DNA of 10,693 nucleotides, taken from NCBI GenBank assembly GCA_945834545.1, contig CAMAHO010000061.1:1-10693 (forward strand). Direction: 5' to 3'. A model generated the notes under the pieces. It saw only the letters and a list, made by a program, of their open reading frames with translations. It made no database searches and was not told where the DNA came from. Positions 1 to 5,409 of this stretch are shown here, one piece after another. The translations under genes were made by a program, and so were the position numbers. Position 1 is the first letter of the stretch. Every line of letters starts with the position of its first letter. The stretch is from an uncultured Lachnospiraceae bacterium. GTDB lineage: Bacteria > Bacillota > Clostridia > Lachnospirales > Lachnospiraceae.

Positions 1-2
1 GA

Positions 3-140
3 CCACTGGGGACGGTAATTTCTGGCTTTTTTAGTGTCCCCCCTGGTCCAGGCAGGCTATTTCCTTGGTTTCGTCCCAGAGTTGTGGCCTGCCTGGACCA
101 GGGGGACACTAAAAAAGCCAGAAATTACCGTCCCCAGTGG
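3..140. repeat. Long inverted repeat (paired palindromic elements, REP/MITE-like)
   Basis: The left arm (3-57) and right arm (87-140) are reverse complements over about 54 nt. The only difference is one extra C in the left arm's C-run (six C against five). The 29-nt loop is 58-86. Each arm contains a 41-42 nt unit bounded by GGGGACG and GGTCC, with GGCTTTTTT in the middle. The same unit recurs singly at 5355-5396. The element is therefore two head-to-head copies of a small palindromic unit, like a paired REP (BIME) or a MITE. It has no coding capacity and no terminator-like T-run after the right arm. It ends only 20 nt upstream of the -35 box of the kinase promoter. Mobilisation by an IS200/REP-associated transposase elsewhere in the genome is inference. 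Confidence 0.9.
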
Positions 141-159
141 CACACCTCAAGTTTTCTGC

Positions 160-188
160 TTGACGAATGACACAATCCTTTGTATAGT
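160..188 (+). promoter_or_regulatory. Sigma-A type promoter for the protein kinase gene
   Basis: TTGACG (160-165) and TATAGT (183-188) are separated by exactly 17 nt. Each box differs from the consensus at one position. Transcription would start near 195, about 37 nt before the kinase start codon. No other strong promoter is seen between the repeat and the gene. Confidence 0.7.
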
Positions 189-231
189 GGAGATACCTTT
201 CTGGTAGTTTCATTTCTTCAAGAGGTCCTGT

Positions 232-975
232 ATGATTCCTGATTTAGAATTGGTTTTATCCCATTTGGAACAACACTATATGGTCATTAAGGAGCTGGGA
301 CAGGGCGGAGCCTCGGTGGTGTATTTGGTGCAGGAAAAGCAAGGTTCCAGGCGCTATGCGGCAAAGCTGTTTTCGGATATGTCAAATGGACTGCACGAAG
401 CCTGGATACTTCAGAACATTCACCATCCGTTGGCCCCGTCCTTTCATCAGCTGCTTACCTTAGAGAATACAGCCTGCCTGATTATGGATTATGTGGAGGG
501 CAGGCCGCTTCATGAATATTGTCAGGAAGAGCAACCCAGCCTGTCACAGATTTTTTTGTGGGTAAAGCAAATGGCATATTTTTTTCAGTATCTGCATAGT
601 CTTCCCACGCCAATTTATTACCTGGATTTGAAACCGGATAATTTGATTGTACTATGCAATGGGAATTTAAAACTGATAGATTACAATGCAGCCTGCTTTG
701 AGAAAGAAGGGCAGGTGCGCTTTGGTACCAGGGGCTATGCACCACAGGAAATGTATGACGATAAGGAGAGTGTAGGTAGCTTTTCGGACAGGTTTACCCT
801 GGGAAGGCTGATTGGTTATTTGCGGCAACGGCGAAAGAAAAAGAGGTTTTGTACGCCAAGGGAGCTTAAGCAGTTAGGAGTTTTATGGCTTTTGCAGAGT
901 CTATGCTTAAATGATTTTATGCGAAAGCGAGTGATGACTGATAAGCTCGTAATCTGTCTATGTGAGAGAGGATGA
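232..975 (+). CDS. Small stand-alone Hanks-type serine/threonine protein kinase
   Basis: This is a 247-residue cytosolic protein kinase homologue, expected to move phosphate from ATP to Ser/Thr. Visible motifs are the glycine loop LGQGGASVVY (22-31), the ATP-binding Lys45 in YAAKLF, a probable helix-C Glu56, the catalytic loop YLDLKPDN (130-137, Asp132), the metal-binding Asp150 in LIDYN, GTRGYAPQE (165-173) and Asp186 in FSDRFTLG. HRD reads YLD and DFG reads DYN, but the catalytic Asp, Lys and Asn are all kept, so activity is plausible. The C-lobe is short, though a subdomain XI-like DFMRKRV is present. There is no transmembrane, PASTA or FHA segment, unlike PknB/PrkC. The start is ATG after AAGAGG (220-225) with 6-nt spacing. 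No phosphatase or obvious substrate is adjacent, so its pathway is unknown. Confidence 0.88.
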   Translation: MIPDLELVLSHLEQHYMVIKELGQGGASVVYLVQEKQGSRRYAAKLFSDMSNGLHEAWILQNIHHPLAPSFHQLLTLENTACLIMDYVEGRPLHEYCQEEQPSLSQIFLWVKQMAYFFQYLHSLPTPIYYLDLKPDNLIVLCNGNLKLIDYNAACFEKEGQVRFGTRGYAPQEMYDDKESVGSFSDRFTLGRLIGYLRQRRKKKRFCTPRELKQLGVLWLLQSLCLNDFMRKRVMTDKLVICLCERG

Positions 976-1058
976 TAATCGTTTCAGACTTTGAAATGGT
1001 GTACCCTGCACGGCCAAACTGTTACGAATATGATGCTATATATAGAAAACAGAAATAG
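972..1058 (+). CDS. Possible 28-codon ORF overlapping the kinase stop (ATGA)
   Basis: ATG at 972-974 overlaps the kinase stop TGA (973-975). The frame then stays open for 28 codons to TAG at 1056-1058, beginning MIIVSDFEMVYPARP and ending YEYDAIYRKQK. The ATGA junction is the usual layout for translational coupling, and the composition looks protein-like. Against it are the very short length and a GAGAGAGG sequence that lies too close to the ATG for a normal ribosome binding site. It may be a real small protein, the left-over start of a deleted downstream gene, or chance. I do not recognise a family. Confidence 0.25.
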   Translation: MIIVSDFEMVYPARPNCYEYDAIYRKQK

Positions 1059-1080
1059 GAAGTTATGTAAAAGAGAATGG

Positions 1081-1109
1081 TTGACTATGCTGGGGTTCAA
1101 AGGTAAAAT
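1081..1109 (+). promoter_or_regulatory. Sigma-A type promoter for the PHP-domain gene
   Basis: TTGACT (1081-1086) and TAAAAT (1104-1109) have a 17-nt spacer. Transcription would start near 1116, about 25 nt before the GTG start at 1141. The PHP and Dabb genes therefore form a transcription unit separate from the kinase. Confidence 0.65.
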
Positions 1110-1140
1110 GGATATAGTTTTTGCAAAGAGAAGGTGAAGT

Positions 1141-1890
1141 GTGGTGGGTATCGAAATACCATATAAGAAATTAAATCTACCTAAGGATTTCCCCTATGCC
1201 TACGAGACGCATTTACATACCAGGCAAGGCAGTGCCTGTGCGAAAAATGACGGGGCAGAAATGGCAAGAGCAGTCAAACAGGCCGGATATACCGGTATGT
1301 TTGTGTCGGATCATTTCTTTTACGGTAATACAGCAGTTGACCGGTCTTTGCCCTGGAGTGAATGGGTAGAGGGTTACTGCAAAGGGTATGAAACGGCAAA
1401 GGAAGAAGGAGACAGGATAGGACTGCAGGTTTTCTTTGCCTGGGAGGCCTCCTATCGGGGCACGGACTTTTTGGTCTACGGGCTGGACAAAGAATGGCTT
1501 CTTAAGCACCCGGAGATTAAGGACGCCACGGTGGAGGAGCAATATCAGTTGGTTCATCAGGACGGTGGCATGATTATCCATGCACATCCCTACCGCGAGG
1601 CTTCCTATATTAAAGAAATTCGGCTGTTCCCGGAGTGGATTGACGGGGTGGAGGTGCGCAATACTTCCCATCAGATGGAGAAGGGGGACCGCCCGGATTT
1701 TGACCAAAACGCCCTGGCTTATGCCAAGAAGTATGATTTCCCGCAAACCTCCGGCTCAGATATTCACCACGTGGATTTATATGGCGGTGGCATGGCCTTT
1801 TCCCACAAGCTAAACAGTATCAGCGATTTTATTACCGCAGTAAAAAATAGGGAGGGCATACTGCTTCCCCTGGAGCCGGCATTTTTGTGA
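1141..1890 (+). CDS. PHP-domain metal-dependent hydrolase (phosphoesterase-like)
   Basis: The 249-residue product has the metal-ligand pattern of the PHP (polymerase and histidinol phosphatase) superfamily. The motifs are ETHLHT (22-27; His24, His26), VSDHFF (55-60; Asp57, His58), AWEASY (100-105; Glu102), IIHAHPYR (145-152; His147, His149), VEVRN (170-174) and SGSDIHH (204-210; Asp207, His209). These would hold a two- or three-metal centre that hydrolyses a phosphoester. There is no polymerase domain, and the length fits stand-alone PHP enzymes, so it is neither DnaE nor PolX. No signal peptide is seen. Two GTG codons lie in tandem (1141 and 1144). AGAAGG at 1129-1134 favours the first with 6-nt spacing but does not exclude the second. 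The substrate cannot be told. The next gene on the strand is a Dabb protein 65 nt away, possibly cotranscribed. Confidence 0.85.
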   Translation: MVGIEIPYKKLNLPKDFPYAYETHLHTRQGSACAKNDGAEMARAVKQAGYTGMFVSDHFFYGNTAVDRSLPWSEWVEGYCKGYETAKEEGDRIGLQVFFAWEASYRGTDFLVYGLDKEWLLKHPEIKDATVEEQYQLVHQDGGMIIHAHPYREASYIKEIRLFPEWIDGVEVRNTSHQMEKGDRPDFDQNALAYAKKYDFPQTSGSDIHHVDLYGGGMAFSHKLNSISDFITAVKNREGILLPLEPAFL

Positions 1891-1895
1891 CATAA

Positions 1896-1924
1896 CAGTG
1901 GGGGACCTGTCGCTACTGTCCCCG
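1896..1924. repeat. Degenerate copy of the GGGGAC/GTCCCC palindrome
   Basis: GGGGAC (1901-1906) and GTCCCC (1918-1923) form a 6-bp inverted repeat just after the PHP stop codon. The 21 nt GGACCTGTC-N6-GTCCCC (1903-1923) match the right arm of the large repeat at 9121-9224 in 18 of 21 positions (GGACCTGTC...CTGTCCCC there). This looks like a shortened or decayed member of that family. There is no T-run, so an intrinsic terminator is unlikely. Confidence 0.6.
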
Positions 1925-1955
1925 CCGAACGAGAAGGAAAGGATTAAGAGTAAAA

Positions 1956-2258
1956 ATGGTAAGACATGTGATTTTATGGACATTAAAGGATCAGTTTTCA
2001 GGAGCCCAGATGGAGGACATCAAGGCGGATATTAAGAAGGGACTGGAAGGGCTGCAGGGACAGATTGACGGGTTAAAGGAAATCCATGTCTATACACAGG
2101 GACTTTCCAGCTCCAATGCGGACTTGATGCTGGATTCCTATTTTGACAGTGAAGAAGCCTTAAAGGGCTATGCGGTGCATCCTGCCCATGTAGCCGTTGC
2201 AAACGAGAAGGTAAGACCCTTCACGAAGACCAGAACCTGCTTGGATTTTGAGGTGTAG
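1956..2258 (+). CDS. Dabb-domain protein (stress-responsive alpha/beta barrel)
   Basis: The 100-residue protein is made up of one Dabb (dimeric alpha/beta barrel, stress-responsive) domain. Diagnostic features are the first strand VRHVILWTLK (2-11), a charged helix around 18-36, an IHVYTQG strand near 43-49, LMLDSYFDSEEAL (57-69) and the characteristic YAVHPAHVAV (72-81). Family members are small ferredoxin-like-fold homodimers. A few in plants and fungi are enzymes, but most bacterial ones have no known reaction. It is cytosolic, with no signal peptide. The start ATG follows an AGGAAAGGA-like sequence (about 1934-1943), somewhat far from the codon at 12 nt. It probably shares the promoter at 1081 with the PHP gene and ends at the terminator at 2292-2348. 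Confidence 0.9.
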   Translation: MVRHVILWTLKDQFSGAQMEDIKADIKKGLEGLQGQIDGLKEIHVYTQGLSSSNADLMLDSYFDSEEALKGYAVHPAHVAVANEKVRPFTKTRTCLDFEV

Positions 2259-2291
2259 GGATACTCCTATATCGGAATGATAAGAAGAATG

Positions 2292-2348
2292 AGTCTGCTT
2301 TGAGTATGTCTCTGTAGAAGGGATATACTAGAAAAGCAGACTTTTTTT
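2292..2348 (+). terminator. Intrinsic terminator after the Dabb gene
   Basis: AGTCTGCTTT (2292-2301) pairs perfectly with AAAGCAGACT (2333-2342). An inner AGTAT/ATACT stem (2303-2307 with 2325-2329) extends it across a small bulge, and a run of Ts ends at 2348. It closes the PHP-Dabb unit and insulates the sigma factor gene. Confidence 0.8.
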
Positions 2349-2400
2349 AAGAGAAAGGGAATTTGCTTGAGTTTAAGTATCAGACAAAGGAGGGAATCGT

Positions 2401-2958
2401 ATGGATAACGGTGCAAGTAGCTACCGCCGTTTTCTGGATGGCGATGATGAAGGGATTGTCGAGATTATAAAGGAATACAAGGATGGGCTTATGCTGTTCA
2501 TCAATCGGTATGTTGACAATATCCATATTGCCGAGGAATTGACAGAGGATGTCTTTGTGCGTCTGGTCACAAAAAAGCCTCATTTCGTGGCAAAGTATTC
2601 GTTTAAGACCTGGCTTTATACCATAGGCAAGAATACAGCCTTCAATTACCTAAAGCGCCAGAAGAGGCACTTGGATATCGCAGATGAGACCATGGAACAG
2701 GTTATGTCTGATGAAAAACTGGTAGAGGAAGCGTATATCAGGGAGGAACAAAAGCGTCTCTTGCTGCAGACTCTTTCCAGACTGAATTCCGATTACAGTC
2801 AGGCTCTGTATCTGAAGTATTTTGAAGATATGGATAATGAGCAGATTGGCAAAATTTTGGGCAAGCAGAAGAGGCAGATTGAGAATCTGCTTTATCAGGC
2901 AAAACAGAAGCTAAGGCAGGAACTGGAAAAGGAGGGCTTCGTCTATGAAGGATTATAG
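2401..2958 (+). CDS. ECF-type RNA polymerase sigma factor (sigma-70 family)
   Basis: The 185-residue protein has the two-domain layout of extracytoplasmic-function sigma factors. Region 2 covers about 24-90, with core-binding AEELTEDVFVRLV (44-56) and the -10 recognition part FKTWLYTIGKNTAFNYLKR (68-86). A charged linker follows (90-118). Region 4 covers about 122-175, where helix-turn-helix residues MDNEQIGKILGKQKRQIENL (144-163) would read the -35 element. The recognition helix is rich in Lys, Gln and Arg and lacks the common GTVKSRL wording. The start is ATG after a perfect AAGGAGGG (2387-2394) with 6-nt spacing. The next gene overlaps by 14 nt and encodes a membrane protein, the usual partner arrangement for signal-controlled ECF sigmas. 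Its regulon is unknown and I found no convincing autoregulated promoter upstream. Confidence 0.93.
   Translation: MDNGASSYRRFLDGDDEGIVEIIKEYKDGLMLFINRYVDNIHIAEELTEDVFVRLVTKKPHFVAKYSFKTWLYTIGKNTAFNYLKRQKRHLDIADETMEQVMSDEKLVEEAYIREEQKRLLLQTLSRLNSDYSQALYLKYFEDMDNEQIGKILGKQKRQIENLLYQAKQKLRQELEKEGFVYEGL
2929..2947 (+). promoter_or_regulatory. Ribosome binding site inside the sigma gene that sets the next start
   Basis: AAGGAGGG (2929-2936) lies inside the sigma factor coding sequence, 8 nt before the ATG at 2945. It fixes the anti-sigma start and supports translational coupling of the two genes. Confidence 0.75.
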
Positions 2959-3787
2959 AGAAATGGCGGAAAGTGTACTGCAACGGCGGGACGCTTATGT
3001 GATAGAGAAAAAGAGAAGACAAAAACAGTTTAGGAAGGTGTGCGGTGCGGTTTGCAGCCTGGCATTGGTAGCCTTTTTGAGCGTCAACGCGTTGTTGGTG
3101 CAGCAAGGTGAGAAGGCTTCCTTTCGGTCGGCTGACCGAGCTGGTTTAGGTAGTGATGGAGCGGTGAATGATGCCCTGCCCCAGGAGTCGGAAATGATGC
3201 AGTACGCTGTGGTAGAGGATTTACGAGAGGAAATGGCTGTGGAGGAGGAAACCGGCCAGGACACAGCAAAAGAACAGATGGCTAAGGCCACACTTGAGGG
3301 ACAGCTGGCAGATGGTTCGGAACAAGAGTTCAAACAGCAGGCCACCGAAGCAGACGCAGTCTGCAAAGGCGCAATGGAGGCAAGCTACGAAGCAGACCCC
3401 ATGGAGCAGGTTTGGGGAGGGAGCTATCTGAATGATCAGGGCAAGCATGTAGTATTTTTGACTCAAAACAACGAAACATACCAGAACATGGTGTTTGAGC
3501 TGAATCCGGATTGGCTGGAGGAAAACACTATTTTTAGGGATGCTGCATTTTCTTTAAACTATCTAAACGAAGTATTGGATTTGATCTCAAAAGATATGGT
3601 AGCGGGCAAACTGCCCTATGTTCCGTCAGCCTATGTAAACGAGTACGAAAACTGTGTAACAGTCAGAACTATTGACTTGACTGCCGGGCAGCAGGCAGAG
3701 GTGCTTGGCTATGGACTGGAGGGCAGTATTGTGATTGTGAGTGATGAGGAGCTGTCCACCACGGAATTACTACAGGAGAAGGAGTAG
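2945..3787 (+). CDS. Single-pass membrane protein, probable anti-sigma factor
   Basis: The 280-residue protein has a short basic cytosolic segment (1-31, with EKKRRQKQFRK at 21-31) and one transmembrane helix (about 32-52, CGAVCSLALVAFLSVNALLV). A Glu/Gln/Ala-rich low-complexity stretch follows (about 75-150). The outer domain (about 153-265) has YLNDQGKHVVFLTQN, then NMVFELNPDW and a beta-rich end VTVRTIDLTAGQQAEVLG. It lacks the HxxxCxxC zinc anti-sigma motif. The call as anti-sigma rests on the 14-nt overlap with the ECF sigma gene and on topology, not on a recognised domain. The short cytosolic end would hold the sigma factor and the outer domain would sense an envelope signal. The protein-like frame after its TAG stop is described separately. 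An unrelated membrane protein regulated by the sigma factor is the main alternative. Confidence 0.75.
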   Translation: MKDYREMAESVLQRRDAYVIEKKRRQKQFRKVCGAVCSLALVAFLSVNALLVQQGEKASFRSADRAGLGSDGAVNDALPQESEMMQYAVVEDLREEMAVEEETGQDTAKEQMAKATLEGQLADGSEQEFKQQATEADAVCKGAMEASYEADPMEQVWGGSYLNDQGKHVVFLTQNNETYQNMVFELNPDWLEENTIFRDAAFSLNYLNEVLDLISKDMVAGKLPYVPSAYVNEYENCVTVRTIDLTAGQQAEVLGYGLEGSIVIVSDEELSTTELLQEKE

Positions 3788-3919
3788 ATTCCTGCCGAGA
3801 AAAGAGTCGTGGAGAAACACTTCCGTAGTCTTGGCGAGTATGAGACCTACCAAAGAAAGAACCCGGATGGCTTTGCTGTTCTGGAAAAACACATGGATGG
3901 ATGGTATAATGGGGACTAG
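3788..3919 (+). pseudogene. Open 43-codon stretch continuing in frame after the anti-sigma stop
   Basis: Straight after the TAG at 3785-3787, the same frame stays open for 43 codons to TAG at 3917-3919. It reads like protein, for example EKHFRSLGEYETYQRKNPDG and FAVLEKHMDGWYNGD. It has no ATG near its beginning; GTG at 3809 is the only plausible start. The second stop lies inside the stem of the terminator at 3912-3944, where a real gene end would be expected. It may be a former C-terminal extension cut off by a nonsense change, the tail of a gene whose front was deleted, or a small ORF from GTG 3809. Chance alone would leave such a frame open about one time in eight, so the case rests on composition. 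I do not recognise a family. Confidence 0.4.
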
Positions 3920-3944
3920 GTTTATATTTACCTGGTCCCTTTTT
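3912..3944 (+). terminator. Intrinsic terminator after the sigma/anti-sigma unit
   Basis: GGGACTAGGT (3912-3921) pairs with ACCTGGTCCC (3930-3939) through one G-T wobble around an 8-nt AT-rich loop, followed by TTTTT (3940-3944). Confidence 0.85.
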
Positions 3945-3984
3945 AATGATTAGACAAAAACAAGCGACTCCGCTACCTAATGGT

Positions 3985-4015
3985 TTGAAGGATGCGAATA
4001 TGAATCTGCTAGAAT
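3985..4015 (+). promoter_or_regulatory. Candidate promoter for the xylanase gene
   Basis: TAGAAT (4010-4015) is preceded by TGC, giving an extended -10 (TGnTAnnnT). TTGAAG (3985-3990) lies 19 nt upstream, a longer spacing than ideal, which an extended -10 can tolerate. The predicted start is near 4022. It lies between the terminator at 3944 and the xylanase start and is the best candidate in this gap. Confidence 0.4.
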
Positions 4016-4044
4016 GAATGCAATAGAAAGGAAGAAGTATTTAT

Positions 4045-5340
4045 ATGAGACGATTTATGATGCTGTTAGTCAGTTTAGGTCTGCTTTTATGTGGCTGTGG
4101 AGAGGTGCAGCCTTCCAATAAAACGGCAGAGACAGAGCAGAAAAAACAGATTTCCCAGGAGGCTTCTGTGGAGGAGTCTGCGGAAGATGTCAAGCAGGAG
4201 GACGACTCCAAGCAGGCAGAGGACGAAACCTCTGGTCAGGAGGTGGAGGAGAAGGTCAGCTTAAAGGAGCTGGCAGCAGATTTCTTTACCATAGGTGTGG
4301 GAATCAACGGCAGCACCTTGGAGAATCAGACCCTGAATCTGCCGGAATATATGGAGCTTTGTAAGGAGCAGTTTAACAGCTGCACCATGACAAATCTGAT
4401 GAAGAGCTGCTATATTCTGGACCAGGCCGGTTCCAAGGCGAATCTGGAGTCCGCTGATGGGAGTCCTGCTCTTAATTTTGCAAGTATAGACCCCACATTG
4501 CAGTGGTGTATGGAAAATGACATGAAGATGAGAGGGCATACGCTGGTATGGCACGCTCAGGCTCCGGAATGGTTTTTCAAGGAAGGCTATGACGAGAAGG
4601 GAAGCTATGTAGGGAAGGATGACATGCTCTTTCGTATGGAGAGCTACATAAAACAGCTGTTAACGCATGTGCAGGAGAATTATCCTGGCGTCATCTACTG
4701 CTGGGATGTAGTCAACGAGGCCGTGGACCCGGACAAGGGGGATCAGGACAGTGGATTTTTGTGCCGAACAGAAAGTGACGGGACGCCCAATCCCTGGTAT
4801 GAGACCATTGGACCGGAGTATGTAAAAATGGCCTTTACCTATGCCAGAAAGTATGCGGACCCGGAGGTAAAGCTTTTCTATAACGATTTTAATACCTATA
4901 TGATTCCGAAGCGGGCAGCCATTATTTCCTTATGTGAGAGCTTAAAGGAGGAAGGGCTTATTGACGGCATCGGTATGCAGGGCTATTGGGGAATTGACTA
5001 TCCCCAGAGGACTATCATAGACACTACCATTCGGGAGTTTGCCAAGCTGGATTTGGAGATTCACATAACGGAATTGTCCATTGGGGTGGATAAAGAGAAT
5101 GAAGAGGAGTTTGAAAAGCAGGCCAAGGCTTACAGCAATATTTTTATCATGCTTCGCAATGCAGATACGGCAGCAGGCGGGCCTGCCAACATCACCAATG
5201 TAACCTTCTTCGGCTTAAAGGACCATTACAGAGAGGGAGATAGCACGAACTCCAGACTCTATGACAAGGATTACAATCCAAAGCCTGCATACCAGGAAAT
5301 CGTGAACGTCATGAAGAAGTGCTATCAAGTTACAAAATAA
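4045..5340 (+). CDS. GH10 endo-1,4-beta-xylanase, surface lipoprotein
   Basis: The 431-residue enzyme should cut internal beta-1,4 bonds of xylan with retention. A lipoprotein signal (1-18, LLLCGC, lipid on Cys18) anchors it outside the membrane. A Glu/Gln/Lys/Asp-rich linker (about 26-72) leads to one GH10 barrel (about 73-425). The acid/base is Glu225 in WDVVNEAVD (220-228) and the nucleophile is Glu343 in IHITELS (339-345). RGHTLVWH (163-170) and LFYNDFNTY (277-285) are also typical. Some usually conserved subsite residues are changed: TMTNLMK (114-120) where TxENxMK is usual, QGYW (312-315) where QxH is usual, and FFGLKDHY (388-395) where a Trp is usual. Catalytic activity is likely, but substrate preference may differ. 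The ribosome binding site AAAGGA (4027-4032) sits 12 nt from the ATG. No carbohydrate-binding module is seen. Confidence 0.92.
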   Translation: MRRFMMLLVSLGLLLCGCGEVQPSNKTAETEQKKQISQEASVEESAEDVKQEDDSKQAEDETSGQEVEEKVSLKELAADFFTIGVGINGSTLENQTLNLPEYMELCKEQFNSCTMTNLMKSCYILDQAGSKANLESADGSPALNFASIDPTLQWCMENDMKMRGHTLVWHAQAPEWFFKEGYDEKGSYVGKDDMLFRMESYIKQLLTHVQENYPGVIYCWDVVNEAVDPDKGDQDSGFLCRTESDGTPNPWYETIGPEYVKMAFTYARKYADPEVKLFYNDFNTYMIPKRAAIISLCESLKEEGLIDGIGMQGYWGIDYPQRTIIDTTIREFAKLDLEIHITELSIGVDKENEEEFEKQAKAYSNIFIMLRNADTAAGGPANITNVTFFGLKDHYREGDSTNSRLYDKDYNPKPAYQEIVNVMKKCYQVTK

Positions 5341-5352
5341 AAATGAGTGGTC

Positions 5353-5398
5353 CTGGGGACGTGTACCGCCGGCTTTTTATGTGTCCCCAGTGGTCCAA
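5353..5398. repeat. Single palindromic element of the repeat family at 3-140
   Basis: CTGGGGAC (5353-5360) and GTCCCCAG (5383-5390) form an 8-bp inverted repeat, with GGCTTTTTAT between them and TGGTCCA after. The unit 5355-5396 aligns end to end with 8-49 (42 nt each, about 31 of 42 identical); the ends GGGGACG and GTCCCC..TGGTCC are conserved and the middle varies. It fills most of the 69-nt gap between the xylanase stop and the exporter start. There is no T-run after the right half, so it is not a typical terminator. Confidence 0.8.
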
Positions 5399-5409
5399 GG
5401 GTAGAATAA

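Noticed and set aside
3..140. CRISPR or phage attachment site
   Set aside because: There are two opposed arms and not spaced direct repeats, and no integrase, cas or phage gene is nearby.
1213..1746. Long open frame on the minus strand opposite the PHP gene
   Set aside because: The plus-strand frame contains all the PHP metal motifs, a promoter and a ribosome binding site; the antisense frame shows no family features.
2358..2386. GGGAATTT...GTAT as an ECF-type autoregulated promoter for the sigma gene
   Set aside because: The match to GGAAC/CGTC is weak, and the start would fall at the ribosome binding site, leaving no leader.
3904..3909. TATAAT just before the terminator at 3912
   Set aside because: The sequence 17 nt upstream (CTGGAA) is no -35 box, and any transcript would run straight into the terminator hairpin.
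3785..3919. UAG read-through or recoding (for example pyrrolysine) to explain the open frame after the anti-sigma stop
   Set aside because: No supporting structure or Pyl genes are seen, and the second stop is also TAG; a truncation or gene remnant is simpler.
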